A DNA stretch of 5,427 nt, from assembly GCA_041547565.1 (NCBI GenBank), contig JBFEUI010000139.1, positions 1 to 5,427 of the forward strand, read 5' to 3'. Shown in pieces: positions 1 to 4,799 of the stretch. The notes under the pieces are model-generated. The model had not been told where the DNA came from and searched no databases. It saw only the letters and a program-made list of their open reading frames with translations. The position numbers and the translations under genes were made by a program. Numbering within the stretch: the stretch's first letter is position 1; each line of letters starts with the position of its first letter. The stretch comes from JBFEUI01 sp041547565 (GTDB taxonomy: Bacteria; Pseudomonadota; Gammaproteobacteria; Thiohalomonadales; Thiohalomonadaceae).

Positions 1-20
1 ATTTCTCCCGACGGGCTCCT

Positions 21-86
21 CTCGGCTAACCTCGATGTTCCGAATTGCCTGCGGCGATTCGGTCGAACTCCTTCGCAGGTTCTCAT
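21..86. repeat. Copy 1 of tRNA-associated structured repeat
   Basis: This segment matches 221-286 over its whole length, with a few substitutions and small indels. The best-conserved blocks are 31-50 against 232-251 and 57-86 against 257-286. It contains an inverted repeat with 9-nt arms at 40-48 and 54-62. One pair, 46 with 56, is T against G, which would be a wobble in a plus-strand RNA. The stem seen at 266-282 in copy 2 is weakened here by a G-to-C change. The unit probably begins left of the window. Confidence 0.75.
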
Positions 87-159
87 TCTCTAGGCATGTC
101 TTTTGGGGACGTGAGCAATCCCTGGTGAAGAGGTCTCTGAAGATGTCTCTGGGGGGGGC

Positions 160-184
160 AGAAAATTGGTCGGCGTGAGAGGAT
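160..184 (-). repeat. Detached copy of the tRNA-Pro 3' end
   Basis: These 25 bases are identical to 348-372. The shared block covers the last 15 nt of the tRNA body, its CCA end (TGG on the plus strand at 167-169) and the first 7 nt after the CCA. Identity stops at 185. The spacing of 188 bp and the position between two repeat units resemble the E. coli tyrT locus, where each downstream repeat carries a short copy of the tRNA 3' end. It is not a functional tRNA because the rest of the molecule is missing. A remnant attachment site is the alternative reading. Confidence 0.85.
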
Positions 185-292
185 GACTTCGGGCCTATGG
201 CCCTTCGCCCTGCGGGCCATCTCGGCAGGGCCTCAATGTTCCGAATTGCCTCTGCAATTCGGTCGAACTCCTTCGGAGGTTCTCATCCCCTC
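185..292. repeat. Copy 2 of tRNA-associated structured repeat
   Basis: This is the more complete copy and directly abuts the tRNA 3'-end fragment at 160-184. From left to right it has a GC-rich part that can fold in two exclusive ways: arms 191-195 with 199-203, or arms 197-203 with 214-220. Next comes a perfect 9-bp stem, arms 241-249 and 254-262, with a 4-nt loop. It ends with a small stem around GAACTCC-TTC-GGAGGTTC at 266-282. Positions 273-292 match the T-arm of tRNA-Pro at 17 of 20 places but in the opposite orientation. The core 221-286 is shared with copy 1. Confidence 0.75.
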
Positions 293-354
293 GAGGAATC
301 CTTAAGTAACTCTGCGATATCACAGGTTGGTGGAAATCTGTAAAGATAGAAAAT

Positions 355-431
355 TGGTCGGCGTGAGAGGATTCGAACCTCCGACCCCTTCCTCCCGAAG
401 GAAGTGCGCTACCAGGCTGCGCTACACGCCG
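355..431 (-). tRNA. tRNA-Pro, anticodon CGG
   Basis: This tRNA carries proline to CCG codons. Read on the minus strand, all 77 nt fit the cloverleaf. The acceptor stem is CGGCGTG with CACGCCG, and the D stem is GCGC with GCGC. The anticodon stem is CTTCC with GGAAG around loop TTCGGGA, with anticodon CGG at 395-397. The variable loop is GGGTC. The T stem GGAGG pairs with CCTCT around TTCGAAT. The discriminator is A and the CCA is genome-encoded (355-357). The sequence is close to E. coli proK as I remember it. It begins 10 nt after the ispB stop codon, so it is probably cut from the ispB transcript; I see no separate promoter in the gap. Its last 15 body nucleotides and CCA are duplicated downstream at 160-184. 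Confidence 0.97.
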
Positions 432-441
432 ATATAGATCG

Positions 442-1410
442 CTAAAAGCTGCGTTTTACCGCGAAGTTGGCGATGGCAATGAGTGCCTCTTTGTAGGGCG
501 ACTCGGCAATGACCGAGAGGGCGGCTATCGCCTTGTCCGCTTCGCGTTGTGCGGAGGCGGAAGTGTAAGCGATGGCGCCGGTAGATTCAATGGCTTTGCG
601 TATCGCCTCCAAATCTTCCTTGCCGCCGTTCTCTACCGCCCGTTTGACCAGCGCCGCCTGTTCCTCATCGCCGTTTTGCATGACGTGGATGAGCGGCAGG
701 GTAGGCTTGCCCTCGGCAAGGTCATCACCGATATTCTTGCCCAGGTCCTCGGCCGTCGAACTGTAGTCGAGGGCATCATCAATCAGCTGGAAGGCGATGC
801 CAAGGTGCATGCCGTATTCGGCCAGGGCCCGCTCCTCTTCAGCAGGACGGTCGGTCAGCACCGCGCCAAGCTGGGCGGCCGACTCGAACAGCTTGGCCGT
901 CTTGTCCTTGATGACATCCAGGTAGCCCGCCTCGTCCAGCTCGGCATTGTGCACGTTCAGCAGCTGCTTGACCTCGCCCTCGGCGATGGTGTTGGTTGCC
1001 TCGGCGAGGATCTCCATCACGCGCATGCTCTTGACGCTGACCATCATCTGGAAGGCGCGGGAGTAGAGGAAGTCACCGACCAGCACGCTGGCCTCGTTGC
1101 CCCAGACGCTGTTGGCCGTCTCCTTGCCCCGGCGCAGGTCCGAGGCATCGACCACATCGTCGTGCAACAGGGTCGCCGTGTGGATAAACTCCACGACAGC
1201 CGCCAGTTCATGGTGGTCCTCGCCCTCATAGCCGAAGGCGCGGGCTGCCAGTAGCAGGATGACCGGACGCAGACGCTTGCCGCCGCTATTGATGATGTAG
1301 TGGCTGATCTGGTTGATCAGTACAACCTCCGAGTGCAAACGCTCCCGGATCAGTGCATCGACGGCCGCACGGTCGTCGCTGGTCAATGAATAGACGGCTT
1401 CAATATCCAC
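442..1410 (-). CDS. ispB: Polyprenyl (octaprenyl-type) diphosphate synthase
   Basis: This trans-prenyltransferase adds isopentenyl diphosphate units to farnesyl diphosphate, making the long isoprenoid chain used for the side chain of ubiquinone. The 322-residue length matches E. coli IspB. Visible motifs are GGKRLRP (43-49), the first aspartate-rich motif DDVVD in LLHDDVVD (84-88), FQLIDD with the second motif DDALD (211-215), and GKPTLPL (234-240). The aspartates bind Mg2+ and diphosphate. The start codon is GTG, supported by alignment with E. coli IspB from residue 1, although no good Shine-Dalgarno sequence precedes it. A strong promoter lies about 33 nt upstream. The stop is TAG and tRNA-Pro follows after 10 nt. 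Family membership is secure. The product chain length (C40 or other) cannot be read from these motifs. Confidence 0.95.
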   Translation of the reverse strand: MDIEAVYSLTSDDRAAVDALIRERLHSEVVLINQISHYIINSGGKRLRPVILLLAARAFGYEGEDHHELAAVVEFIHTATLLHDDVVDASDLRRGKETANSVWGNEASVLVGDFLYSRAFQMMVSVKSMRVMEILAEATNTIAEGEVKQLLNVHNAELDEAGYLDVIKDKTAKLFESAAQLGAVLTDRPAEEERALAEYGMHLGIAFQLIDDALDYSSTAEDLGKNIGDDLAEGKPTLPLIHVMQNGDEEQAALVKRAVENGGKEDLEAIRKAIESTGAIAYTSASAQREADKAIAALSVIAESPYKEALIAIANFAVKRSF

Positions 1411-1442
1411 GTTCGTGAAAGCTACTGGGCGAAAAGCATGCC

Positions 1443-1471
1443 ATGCTAGGTGCGGTGCCTGCGACTGTCAA
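1443..1471 (-). promoter_or_regulatory. Probable sigma70 promoter of ispB
   Basis: On the minus strand a perfect -35 box TTGACA (1466-1471) is followed, 17 bp later, by TAGCAT (1443-1448) as the -10 box. Transcription would start near 1436, giving a leader of about 25 nt before the GTG start. The 13-bp palindrome AGCATGCCATGCT (1435-1447) overlaps the -10 box and predicted start and could be a repressor site; that is inference. Confidence 0.7.
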
Positions 1472-1525
1472 GTGCGACCGGGTTGCGCAATGGGGCAAAT
1501 GGGTGAAAATAATCGGGATTTGGCG

Positions 1526-1554
1526 TTGACCAATCGGGCCCCAGCCGCTAGAAT
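1526..1554 (+). promoter_or_regulatory. Probable sigma70 promoter of rplU-rpmA
   Basis: TTGACC (1526-1531) and TAGAAT (1549-1554) are separated by 17 bp, close to the sigma70 consensus. The start site would fall near 1561, leaving a leader of about 52 nt before rplU. It diverges from the ispB promoter, whose -35 box is 54 bp away. I see no clear mimic of an L21 binding site in the leader. Confidence 0.7.
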
Positions 1555-1612
1555 TGCCGGTCTTTTCGAGGTCCTTGTGACACATTAAGCAAAGGTTTTT
1601 GGAGAAACTGCA

Positions 1613-1924
1613 ATGTACGCGGTAATTAAGACCGGTGGTAAACAGTATCGAGTGGCCGAGGGTGATACCCTGAAGGTCGAATTGCTCCCTGCCGAAGTCG
1701 GCGAAAAGGTTGAGCTGGACCAGGTCCTGATGGTTGCCAACGGAGATGACATCAAAATTGGTGCCCCCCTGGTTGAGGGCGGCAAGGTAACGGCAACGGT
1801 TAAATCTCACGGCCGCGGCGAGAAGGTTCGCATCGTGAAGTTCCGTCGTCGCAAGCACTCCATGAAGACCCAGGGTCATCGCCAGTACTATACTGAGCTC
1901 GAGATCACTGGTATCAACGCCTAA
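1613..1924 (+). CDS. rplU: 50S ribosomal protein L21
   Basis: L21 is a 23S rRNA-binding protein of the large ribosomal subunit. The 103 residues equal the E. coli length. The N-terminus MYAVIKTGGKQYRV is typical, and the basic C-terminal signature KFRRRKHSMKTQGHRQYYT spans residues 76-94. The ATG start is supported by GGAG at 1601-1604, 8 nt upstream. It is the first gene of the plus-strand cluster and is followed after 19 nt by rpmA, as in most bacteria. It has no truncation or unusual residues. Confidence 0.98.
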   Translation: MYAVIKTGGKQYRVAEGDTLKVELLPAEVGEKVELDQVLMVANGDDIKIGAPLVEGGKVTATVKSHGRGEKVRIVKFRRRKHSMKTQGHRQYYTELEITGINA

Positions 1925-1943
1925 GATTTGAGGAGATAGATAG

Positions 1944-2201
1944 ATGGCTCACAAAAAAGCAGGCGGTAGTACTCGTAACGGTCGCGATTCGATTTCCAAG
2001 CGCCTTGGCGTCAAGCGCTTTGGCGGTGAGACAGTGACTGCCGGCAATATCCTCATCCGCCAGCGTGGCACCAAGGTTCACGCCGGGCTGAATGTTGGTT
2101 GCGGTCATGACCACACCCTCTATGCCAAGGCTGACGGCAAGGTGGTGTTCGAGAACAAGGGCCCCAAGAACCGCAAGTATGTGAGTGTGATTGCCGAGTA
2201 A
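1944..2201 (+). CDS. rpmA: 50S ribosomal protein L27
   Basis: L27 sits in the large subunit, and its N-terminal tail reaches towards the peptidyl transferase centre and the P-site tRNA. The 85 residues equal the E. coli length. The protein begins MAHKKAGGSTRNGRDS, so it lacks the cleavable N-terminal extension seen in Firmicutes. The family signature GNILIRQRGT lies at 34-43 and GPKNRKYVS near the end at 73-81. AGGAG at 1931-1935, 8 nt before the ATG, fixes the start. A rho-independent terminator begins 24 nt after the stop, so rplU and rpmA can form a two-gene transcript. Confidence 0.98.
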   Translation: MAHKKAGGSTRNGRDSISKRLGVKRFGGETVTAGNILIRQRGTKVHAGLNVGCGHDHTLYAKADGKVVFENKGPKNRKYVSVIAE

Positions 2202-2225
2202 TCGGTAACAGCACAGACGCATACG

Positions 2226-2253
2226 AAAAGCCTCGTCATCGACGGGGCTTTTT
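2226..2253 (+). terminator. Rho-independent terminator after rpmA
   Basis: Arms 2226-2237 and 2241-2252 form a 12-bp stem with a 3-nt loop and one G-U pair, AAAAGCCTCGTC with GACGGGGCTTTT, running into a T tract. It separates rplU-rpmA from obgE. I see no clear promoter in the 49 nt left before obgE. obgE and proB are therefore probably reached by read-through, or by a promoter inside or just after rpmA that I cannot recognise. Confidence 0.85.
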
Positions 2254-2288
2254 CATTTAGGGACTAGCACCTAGGAACTAGCTGCTAG
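2254..2288 (+). repeat. Heptameric NNNCTAG tandem repeat
   Basis: Five successive 7-nt units fill this gap: CATTTAG, GGACTAG, CACCTAG, GAACTAG and CTGCTAG. The last four all end in CTAG. The final unit plus the next three bases gives AGGAG (2287-2291), the likely Shine-Dalgarno sequence of obgE, 11 nt before its ATG. The repeat starts immediately after the terminator. CTAG is generally scarce in proteobacterial genomes, so four copies at exact 7-nt spacing are unlikely to be accidental. Confidence 0.75.
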
Positions 2289-2302
2289 GAGCTGATTTAA
2301 TT

Positions 2303-3340
2303 ATGAAATTCATTGACGAAGCATCCATCCGGGTAGAGGCAGGCAAGGGCGGCAACGGCTGTGTCAGCTTCCGCCGTGAGAAATACATTCCCTTCGGTGG
2401 TCCGGACGGTGGTGACGGGGGGGACGGCGGCAGCGTCTACCTGGTTGCCGACGGGTCGATGAACACCCTGGTGGACCTGCGCTTCACCCGTAGCTTCAAG
2501 GCCGACAACGGGCAACAGGGCATGGGCCGTAACTGTACCGGCAAGAGCGCATCGGATATCGAGATCCCGGTGCCGGTCGGCACCGTGGTGACGGACGAGG
2601 AGACCGGCGAGCAGTTGGGCGACCTGGTAGAGGCCGAGCAGCGCCTGAAGGTGGCCCAGGGCGGCTTTCATGGCCTGGGCAATACCCGCTTCAAGAGCAG
2701 TACCAACCGTGCTCCACGCCAGTCCACGCCGGGTACCGAGGGCGAGGTGCGCAACCTCCACCTGGAACTCAAGGTGCTGGCCGATGTCGGCCTGCTGGGG
2801 TTGCCCAATGCCGGCAAGTCCACCCTGATCCGCGCGGTGTCGGCGGCCAAGCCGAAGGTGGCCGACTATCCGTTCACCACCCTCCATCCCAACCTCGGTG
2901 TGGTGAGTATCGAAGCGCACCGCAGCTTTGTCATTGCCGATATTCCGGGACTGATCGAGGGGGCCGCCGAGGGTGCAGGGCTGGGTATCCAGTTCCTCAA
3001 GCATGTCTCCCGCACGCGCTTGCTGCTGCACTTGGTGGACGTGGCGCCCTTCGACGGCAGCGATCCGGTTGAAGCGGTCAGGGTAATCGTGCGGGAACTG
3101 GAGAAGTTCAGCGCCGAGCTGGCAGGACGCGAGCGCTGGCTGGTGTTGAACAAGCTGGATCTGCTTCCCGAGGAGGAGCGGGTTGAGCGTTGCGAGGAGA
3201 TTCTGAAGCGTCTTGACTGGCAGGGCCCGGTTTACCGCATTGCGGCCATCTCGAAAGAGGGCACGCGTGGGTTGATGCAGGACATCATGGAATATATAGA
3301 AGAGATACAAGAGAAAAGGGAAAAGAGCGAAGAGGAGTAA
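2303..3340 (+). CDS. obgE: Obg-family GTPase ObgE/CgtA
   Basis: Obg is an essential GTPase that binds the 50S subunit, acts in late ribosome assembly and is tied to the stringent response. The 345-residue protein has the glycine-rich Obg fold (about 1-158, including GGPDGGDGGDGG), then the G domain. G1 is GLPNAGKS (166-173), switch I is YPFTTLHPNLG (189-199), G3 is DIPGLIEGAAEGAGLG (213-228), G4 is NKLD (283-286) and G5 lies around AISKEG (315-320). It is shorter than E. coli ObgE (390 residues, from memory), with only a brief charged tail from about residue 333, rich in Glu and Lys. DNA encoding that tail is part of a heptameric repeat. The ATG start has AGGAG 11 nt upstream. A seven-G run at 2417-2423 lies in the glycine-rich part; the frame is intact. 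Confidence 0.97.
   Translation: MKFIDEASIRVEAGKGGNGCVSFRREKYIPFGGPDGGDGGDGGSVYLVADGSMNTLVDLRFTRSFKADNGQQGMGRNCTGKSASDIEIPVPVGTVVTDEETGEQLGDLVEAEQRLKVAQGGFHGLGNTRFKSSTNRAPRQSTPGTEGEVRNLHLELKVLADVGLLGLPNAGKSTLIRAVSAAKPKVADYPFTTLHPNLGVVSIEAHRSFVIADIPGLIEGAAEGAGLGIQFLKHVSRTRLLLHLVDVAPFDGSDPVEAVRVIVRELEKFSAELAGRERWLVLNKLDLLPEEERVERCEEILKRLDWQGPVYRIAAISKEGTRGLMQDIMEYIEEIQEKREKSEEE
3301..3335 (+). repeat. CAAGAGA-type heptads in the 3' end of obgE
   Basis: Five 7-nt units can be read: AGAGATA, CAAGAGA, AAAGGGA, AAAGAGC and GAAGAGG, with consensus near (C/A)AAGAGA. They lie inside the obgE reading frame and encode its Glu/Lys-rich last residues. The same family appears on the opposite strand at 3361-3395. 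Positions 3303-3318 are an exact 16-nt reverse complement of 3378-3393. The pair could form a stem around the obgE stop codon. Confidence 0.7.
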
Positions 3341-3405
3341 TGAGGGGAATGAACATCACCTATCTTGTATCTTGTTTCTTTTCTCTTGTATCTTCGATGC
3401 CATGA
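3340..3405 (+). CDS. Possible 21-codon ORF linking obgE to proB
   Basis: I do not recognise this ORF and do not claim that it is expressed. Its ATG (3340-3342) overlaps the obgE stop as TAATG. An in-frame second ATG at 3349 would be better placed behind AGGAG at 3333-3337. The TGA stop (3403-3405) overlaps the proB start as ATGA. The middle is hydrophobic (ITYLVSCFFSLVSS) and is encoded largely by the heptad repeat. Because proB lacks its own Shine-Dalgarno sequence, termination here could feed ribosomes to proB by translational coupling. The product may have no function of its own. Chance overlap in a short gap is the main alternative. Confidence 0.3.
   Translation: MRGMNITYLVSCFFSLVSSMP
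3361..3395 (-). repeat. CAAGATA heptads in the proB leader
   Basis: Five exact-phase 7-nt units occur on the plus strand: TATCTTG, TATCTTG, TTTCTTT, TCTCTTG and TATCTTC. Read on the minus strand the unit is CAAGATA. They form the inverted partner of the heptads at 3301-3335. The tract ends 6 nt before the proB ATG. It leaves pyrimidine-rich sequence where a Shine-Dalgarno sequence would be expected. Confidence 0.8.
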
Positions 3406-4526
3406 AGAACCGAAAGCAACTGGGCAAGACAAAACGCTGGGTCATCAAGATAGGCAGCGCACTACTGACCAATGAGGGGCGCGGCCTCAACCTGGAAGGC
3501 ATTGGCAGTTGGGTTGCGCAGATGGCCGAGCTGCGTCAGCAGGGGGTGGAACTGGTGCTGGTCTCTTCCGGTTCGGTTGCCGAGGGCATGAGCCGGCTTG
3601 GCTGGAATACCCGTCCCCACGCCCTGCATGAACTGCAGGCGGCCGCGGCCGTGGGCCAGATGGGGCTGGTCCAGGCCTATGAGTCACGTTTCCAGCAACA
3701 TGGCATGCACACCGCCCAGGTGCTGCTGACCCACGATGACCTCTCCAACCGTAGCCGCTATCTCAATGCCCGCAGTACCCTGCGCACCCTGCTGCAACTG
3801 GGAGTGGTGCCGGTCGTCAACGAAAACGACACGGTGGTCACCGATGAGATCCGCTTTGGTGATAACGATACTCTGGGTGCGCTGGTGGCAAACCTGGTTG
3901 AGGCCGATCTGCTGGTGATCCTCACCGATCAGGAGGGGATGTACGATAAGGATCCGCGTCGACATGGTGATGCCCGGCTGCTGAATGAGGTCAAGGCAAG
4001 TGACCGTGCCCTTGATGCAATGGCCAGCAGCAGTGGTGGAATGTTGGGCCGCGGCGGTATGGCGACCAAGGTCAATGCCGCGCGGCTCGCCGCCCGCTCG
4101 GGTGCCGCGAGCATTATCGCTCCTGGCCGTGGTGAGAATATTCTTGGTCGGATCGCGGCGGGGCAGGAGGTCGGCACGCTGTTTCAACCCAACGATGAGC
4201 CGCTGCTGGCGCGTAAGCAGTGGTTGGCCGGCCACCTGCAGATGCGTGGTCGGTTGGTGCTGGACGATGGTGCGGTGAGGGTGCTGCGTGAGGCAGGCCG
4301 TTCGCTGCTGGCCGTGGGCGTGTCCGCGGTTGAGGGGAGTTTCAGCCGCGGCGAGATGGTGGCCTGTGTCGACGGTAGTGGGGAGGAAGTGGCCCGGGGA
4401 CTGGTGAACTACAGTGCCGATGAGACACGCCGTATCCGGGGCAAGGGCAGCAGTGAGATTGAGTCGATTCTCGGTTACGTGGACGAACCGGAATTGATCC
4501 ACCGCGATAACCTGATTCTTCGCTAA
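3402..4526 (+). CDS. proB: Glutamate 5-kinase (gamma-glutamyl kinase)
   Basis: ProB phosphorylates glutamate to gamma-glutamyl phosphate, the first and usually proline-inhibited step of proline synthesis, in the cytoplasm. Starting at the ATG at 3402 gives 374 residues, close to the 367 of E. coli. The amino-acid kinase domain runs from about 12 to 262: VIKIGSALLT (14-23, with the phosphate-binding Lys16), VSSGSVAEG (54-62), VVNENDTV (138-145), FGDNDTLGALVA (152-163), LTDQEGMYDKDP (174-185) and GRGGMATKVNAA (216-227). A C-terminal PUA domain follows at about 283-370, including FSRGE (314-318) and ending in ILGY and HRDNLILR. The open frame extends upstream to a TTG at 3372, but those residues come from repeat DNA and are unlike the family. 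No Shine-Dalgarno sequence precedes 3402. proA is not in the window. Confidence 0.96.
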   Translation: MKNRKQLGKTKRWVIKIGSALLTNEGRGLNLEGIGSWVAQMAELRQQGVELVLVSSGSVAEGMSRLGWNTRPHALHELQAAAAVGQMGLVQAYESRFQQHGMHTAQVLLTHDDLSNRSRYLNARSTLRTLLQLGVVPVVNENDTVVTDEIRFGDNDTLGALVANLVEADLLVILTDQEGMYDKDPRRHGDARLLNEVKASDRALDAMASSSGGMLGRGGMATKVNAARLAARSGAASIIAPGRGENILGRIAAGQEVGTLFQPNDEPLLARKQWLAGHLQMRGRLVLDDGAVRVLREAGRSLLAVGVSAVEGSFSRGEMVACVDGSGEEVARGLVNYSADETRRIRGKGSSEIESILGYVDEPELIHRDNLILR

Positions 4527-4541
4527 GGGTCGCGTAGTTAC

Positions 4542-4573
4542 CCAGAGCGCGCAGAGACGCAGAGAACGCAAAG
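4542..4573 (+). repeat. CGCAGAGA octameric repeat after proB
   Basis: Four 8-nt units can be read after proB: CCAGAGCG, CGCAGAGA, CGCAGAGA and ACGCAAAG. The middle two are identical. AACGCAAAG at 4565-4573 has an exact inverted copy CTTTGCGTT at 4683-4691, 109 nt further on. From memory, runs of this kind (ACGCAGAGA with CTTTGCGTT) are scattered in intergenic DNA of many proteobacteria. No coding role is visible. Confidence 0.65.
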
Positions 4574-4705
4574 GGTTAATTACCAGAAAGCGTAGCTGAA
4601 GGGTGCCGGGATGCCTTCCTGCGGGGTGTAATTACAGGACCTGATCGAATGGTGTGCTTTGCGCGCTTGGCGTCACCGCGCTCTTTGCGTTAAATAACAT
4701 ATCAC

Positions 4706-4719
4706 GTACATCCATGTAC
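4706..4719. other. 14-bp palindrome GTACATCCATGTAC
   Basis: Arms GTACAT (4706-4711) and ATGTAC (4714-4719) are perfect inverted repeats around CC. A second small dyad, GGCC-TTCCCT-GGCC, lies at 4732-4745. The pair sits between the inverted octamer copy and the rpsT terminator. Similar ATCCATG-centred palindromes are, from memory, dispersed in intergenic DNA of several gammaproteobacteria. No regulated promoter is evident next to it. Confidence 0.45.
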
Positions 4720-4747
4720 TCCACGACATACGGCCTTCCCTGGCCAT

Positions 4748-4777
4748 AAAAAAAGCCGGTCAGGGACCGGCTTTTTC
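4748..4777 (-). terminator. Rho-independent terminator of rpsT, probably bidirectional
   Basis: Arms 4750-4761 and 4765-4776 form a perfect 12-bp stem, AAAAAGCCGGTC with GACCGGCTTTTT, and a 3-nt loop. On the minus strand it is followed by seven T (A run 4748-4754) and lies 23 nt after the rpsT stop. On the plus strand it is followed by five T, so it can also end transcripts arriving from proB. Confidence 0.9.
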
Positions 4778-4799
4778 GTGTGTATCCGCTGATACGGTG

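Larger units (their letters stand above)
1..354. other. Non-coding repeat region downstream of tRNA-Pro
   Basis: No credible gene is visible in this stretch on either strand. It holds two diverged copies of a structured repeat (cores 21-86 and 221-286), a 25-bp copy of the tRNA-Pro 3' end between them, and two variable spacers (about 87-159 and 287-347) that align poorly. An eight-G run lies at 151-158. Because ispB and tRNA-Pro are read on the minus strand, this region is the natural 3' tail of their transcript. I see no clear rho-independent terminator in it, so transcription may run through the repeats. Its left end is cut by the window edge. Confidence 0.7.

Noticed and set aside
21..292. 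CRISPR array
   Set aside because: There are only two diverged copies, the repeats are too long and the spacing of about 200 bp is wrong.
160..372. 25-bp direct repeats as attL/attR of an integrated element
   Set aside because: tRNA 3' ends are common integration sites, but only 163 bp lies between the copies, with no integrase or cargo. The internal repeat cores fit tandem tRNA-tail repeats better. A remnant cannot be excluded.
547..1254. 235-codon open frame on the plus strand opposite ispB
   Set aside because: It is the complement of a GC-rich conserved gene, has no family resemblance, and ispB on the minus strand is certain.
1400..1879. 159-codon minus-strand frame across the ispB-rplU gap and rplU
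   Set aside because: It crosses two good divergent promoters and lies antisense to L21. No family is recognisable.
2417..2423. Seven-G run in obgE as a phase-variation switch
   Set aside because: It encodes the conserved glycine-rich Obg loop, and the gene is essential in studied bacteria. A run of seven G is not enough to claim a switch.
2297..3310. 337-codon open frame on the minus strand opposite obgE
   Set aside because: It covers nearly the whole of obgE, whose GTPase motifs are unmistakable. The antisense translation is rich in His, Gln and Arg and low in recognisable motifs, as expected of a shadow frame.
3372..3401. Upstream TTG start for proB
   Set aside because: It would add ten residues encoded by the heptad repeat, with no Shine-Dalgarno sequence and no match to ProB N-termini.
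3684..4571. 295-codon open frame on the minus strand opposite proB
   Set aside because: It is a shadow of proB; its composition is atypical and it has no supporting start signal.
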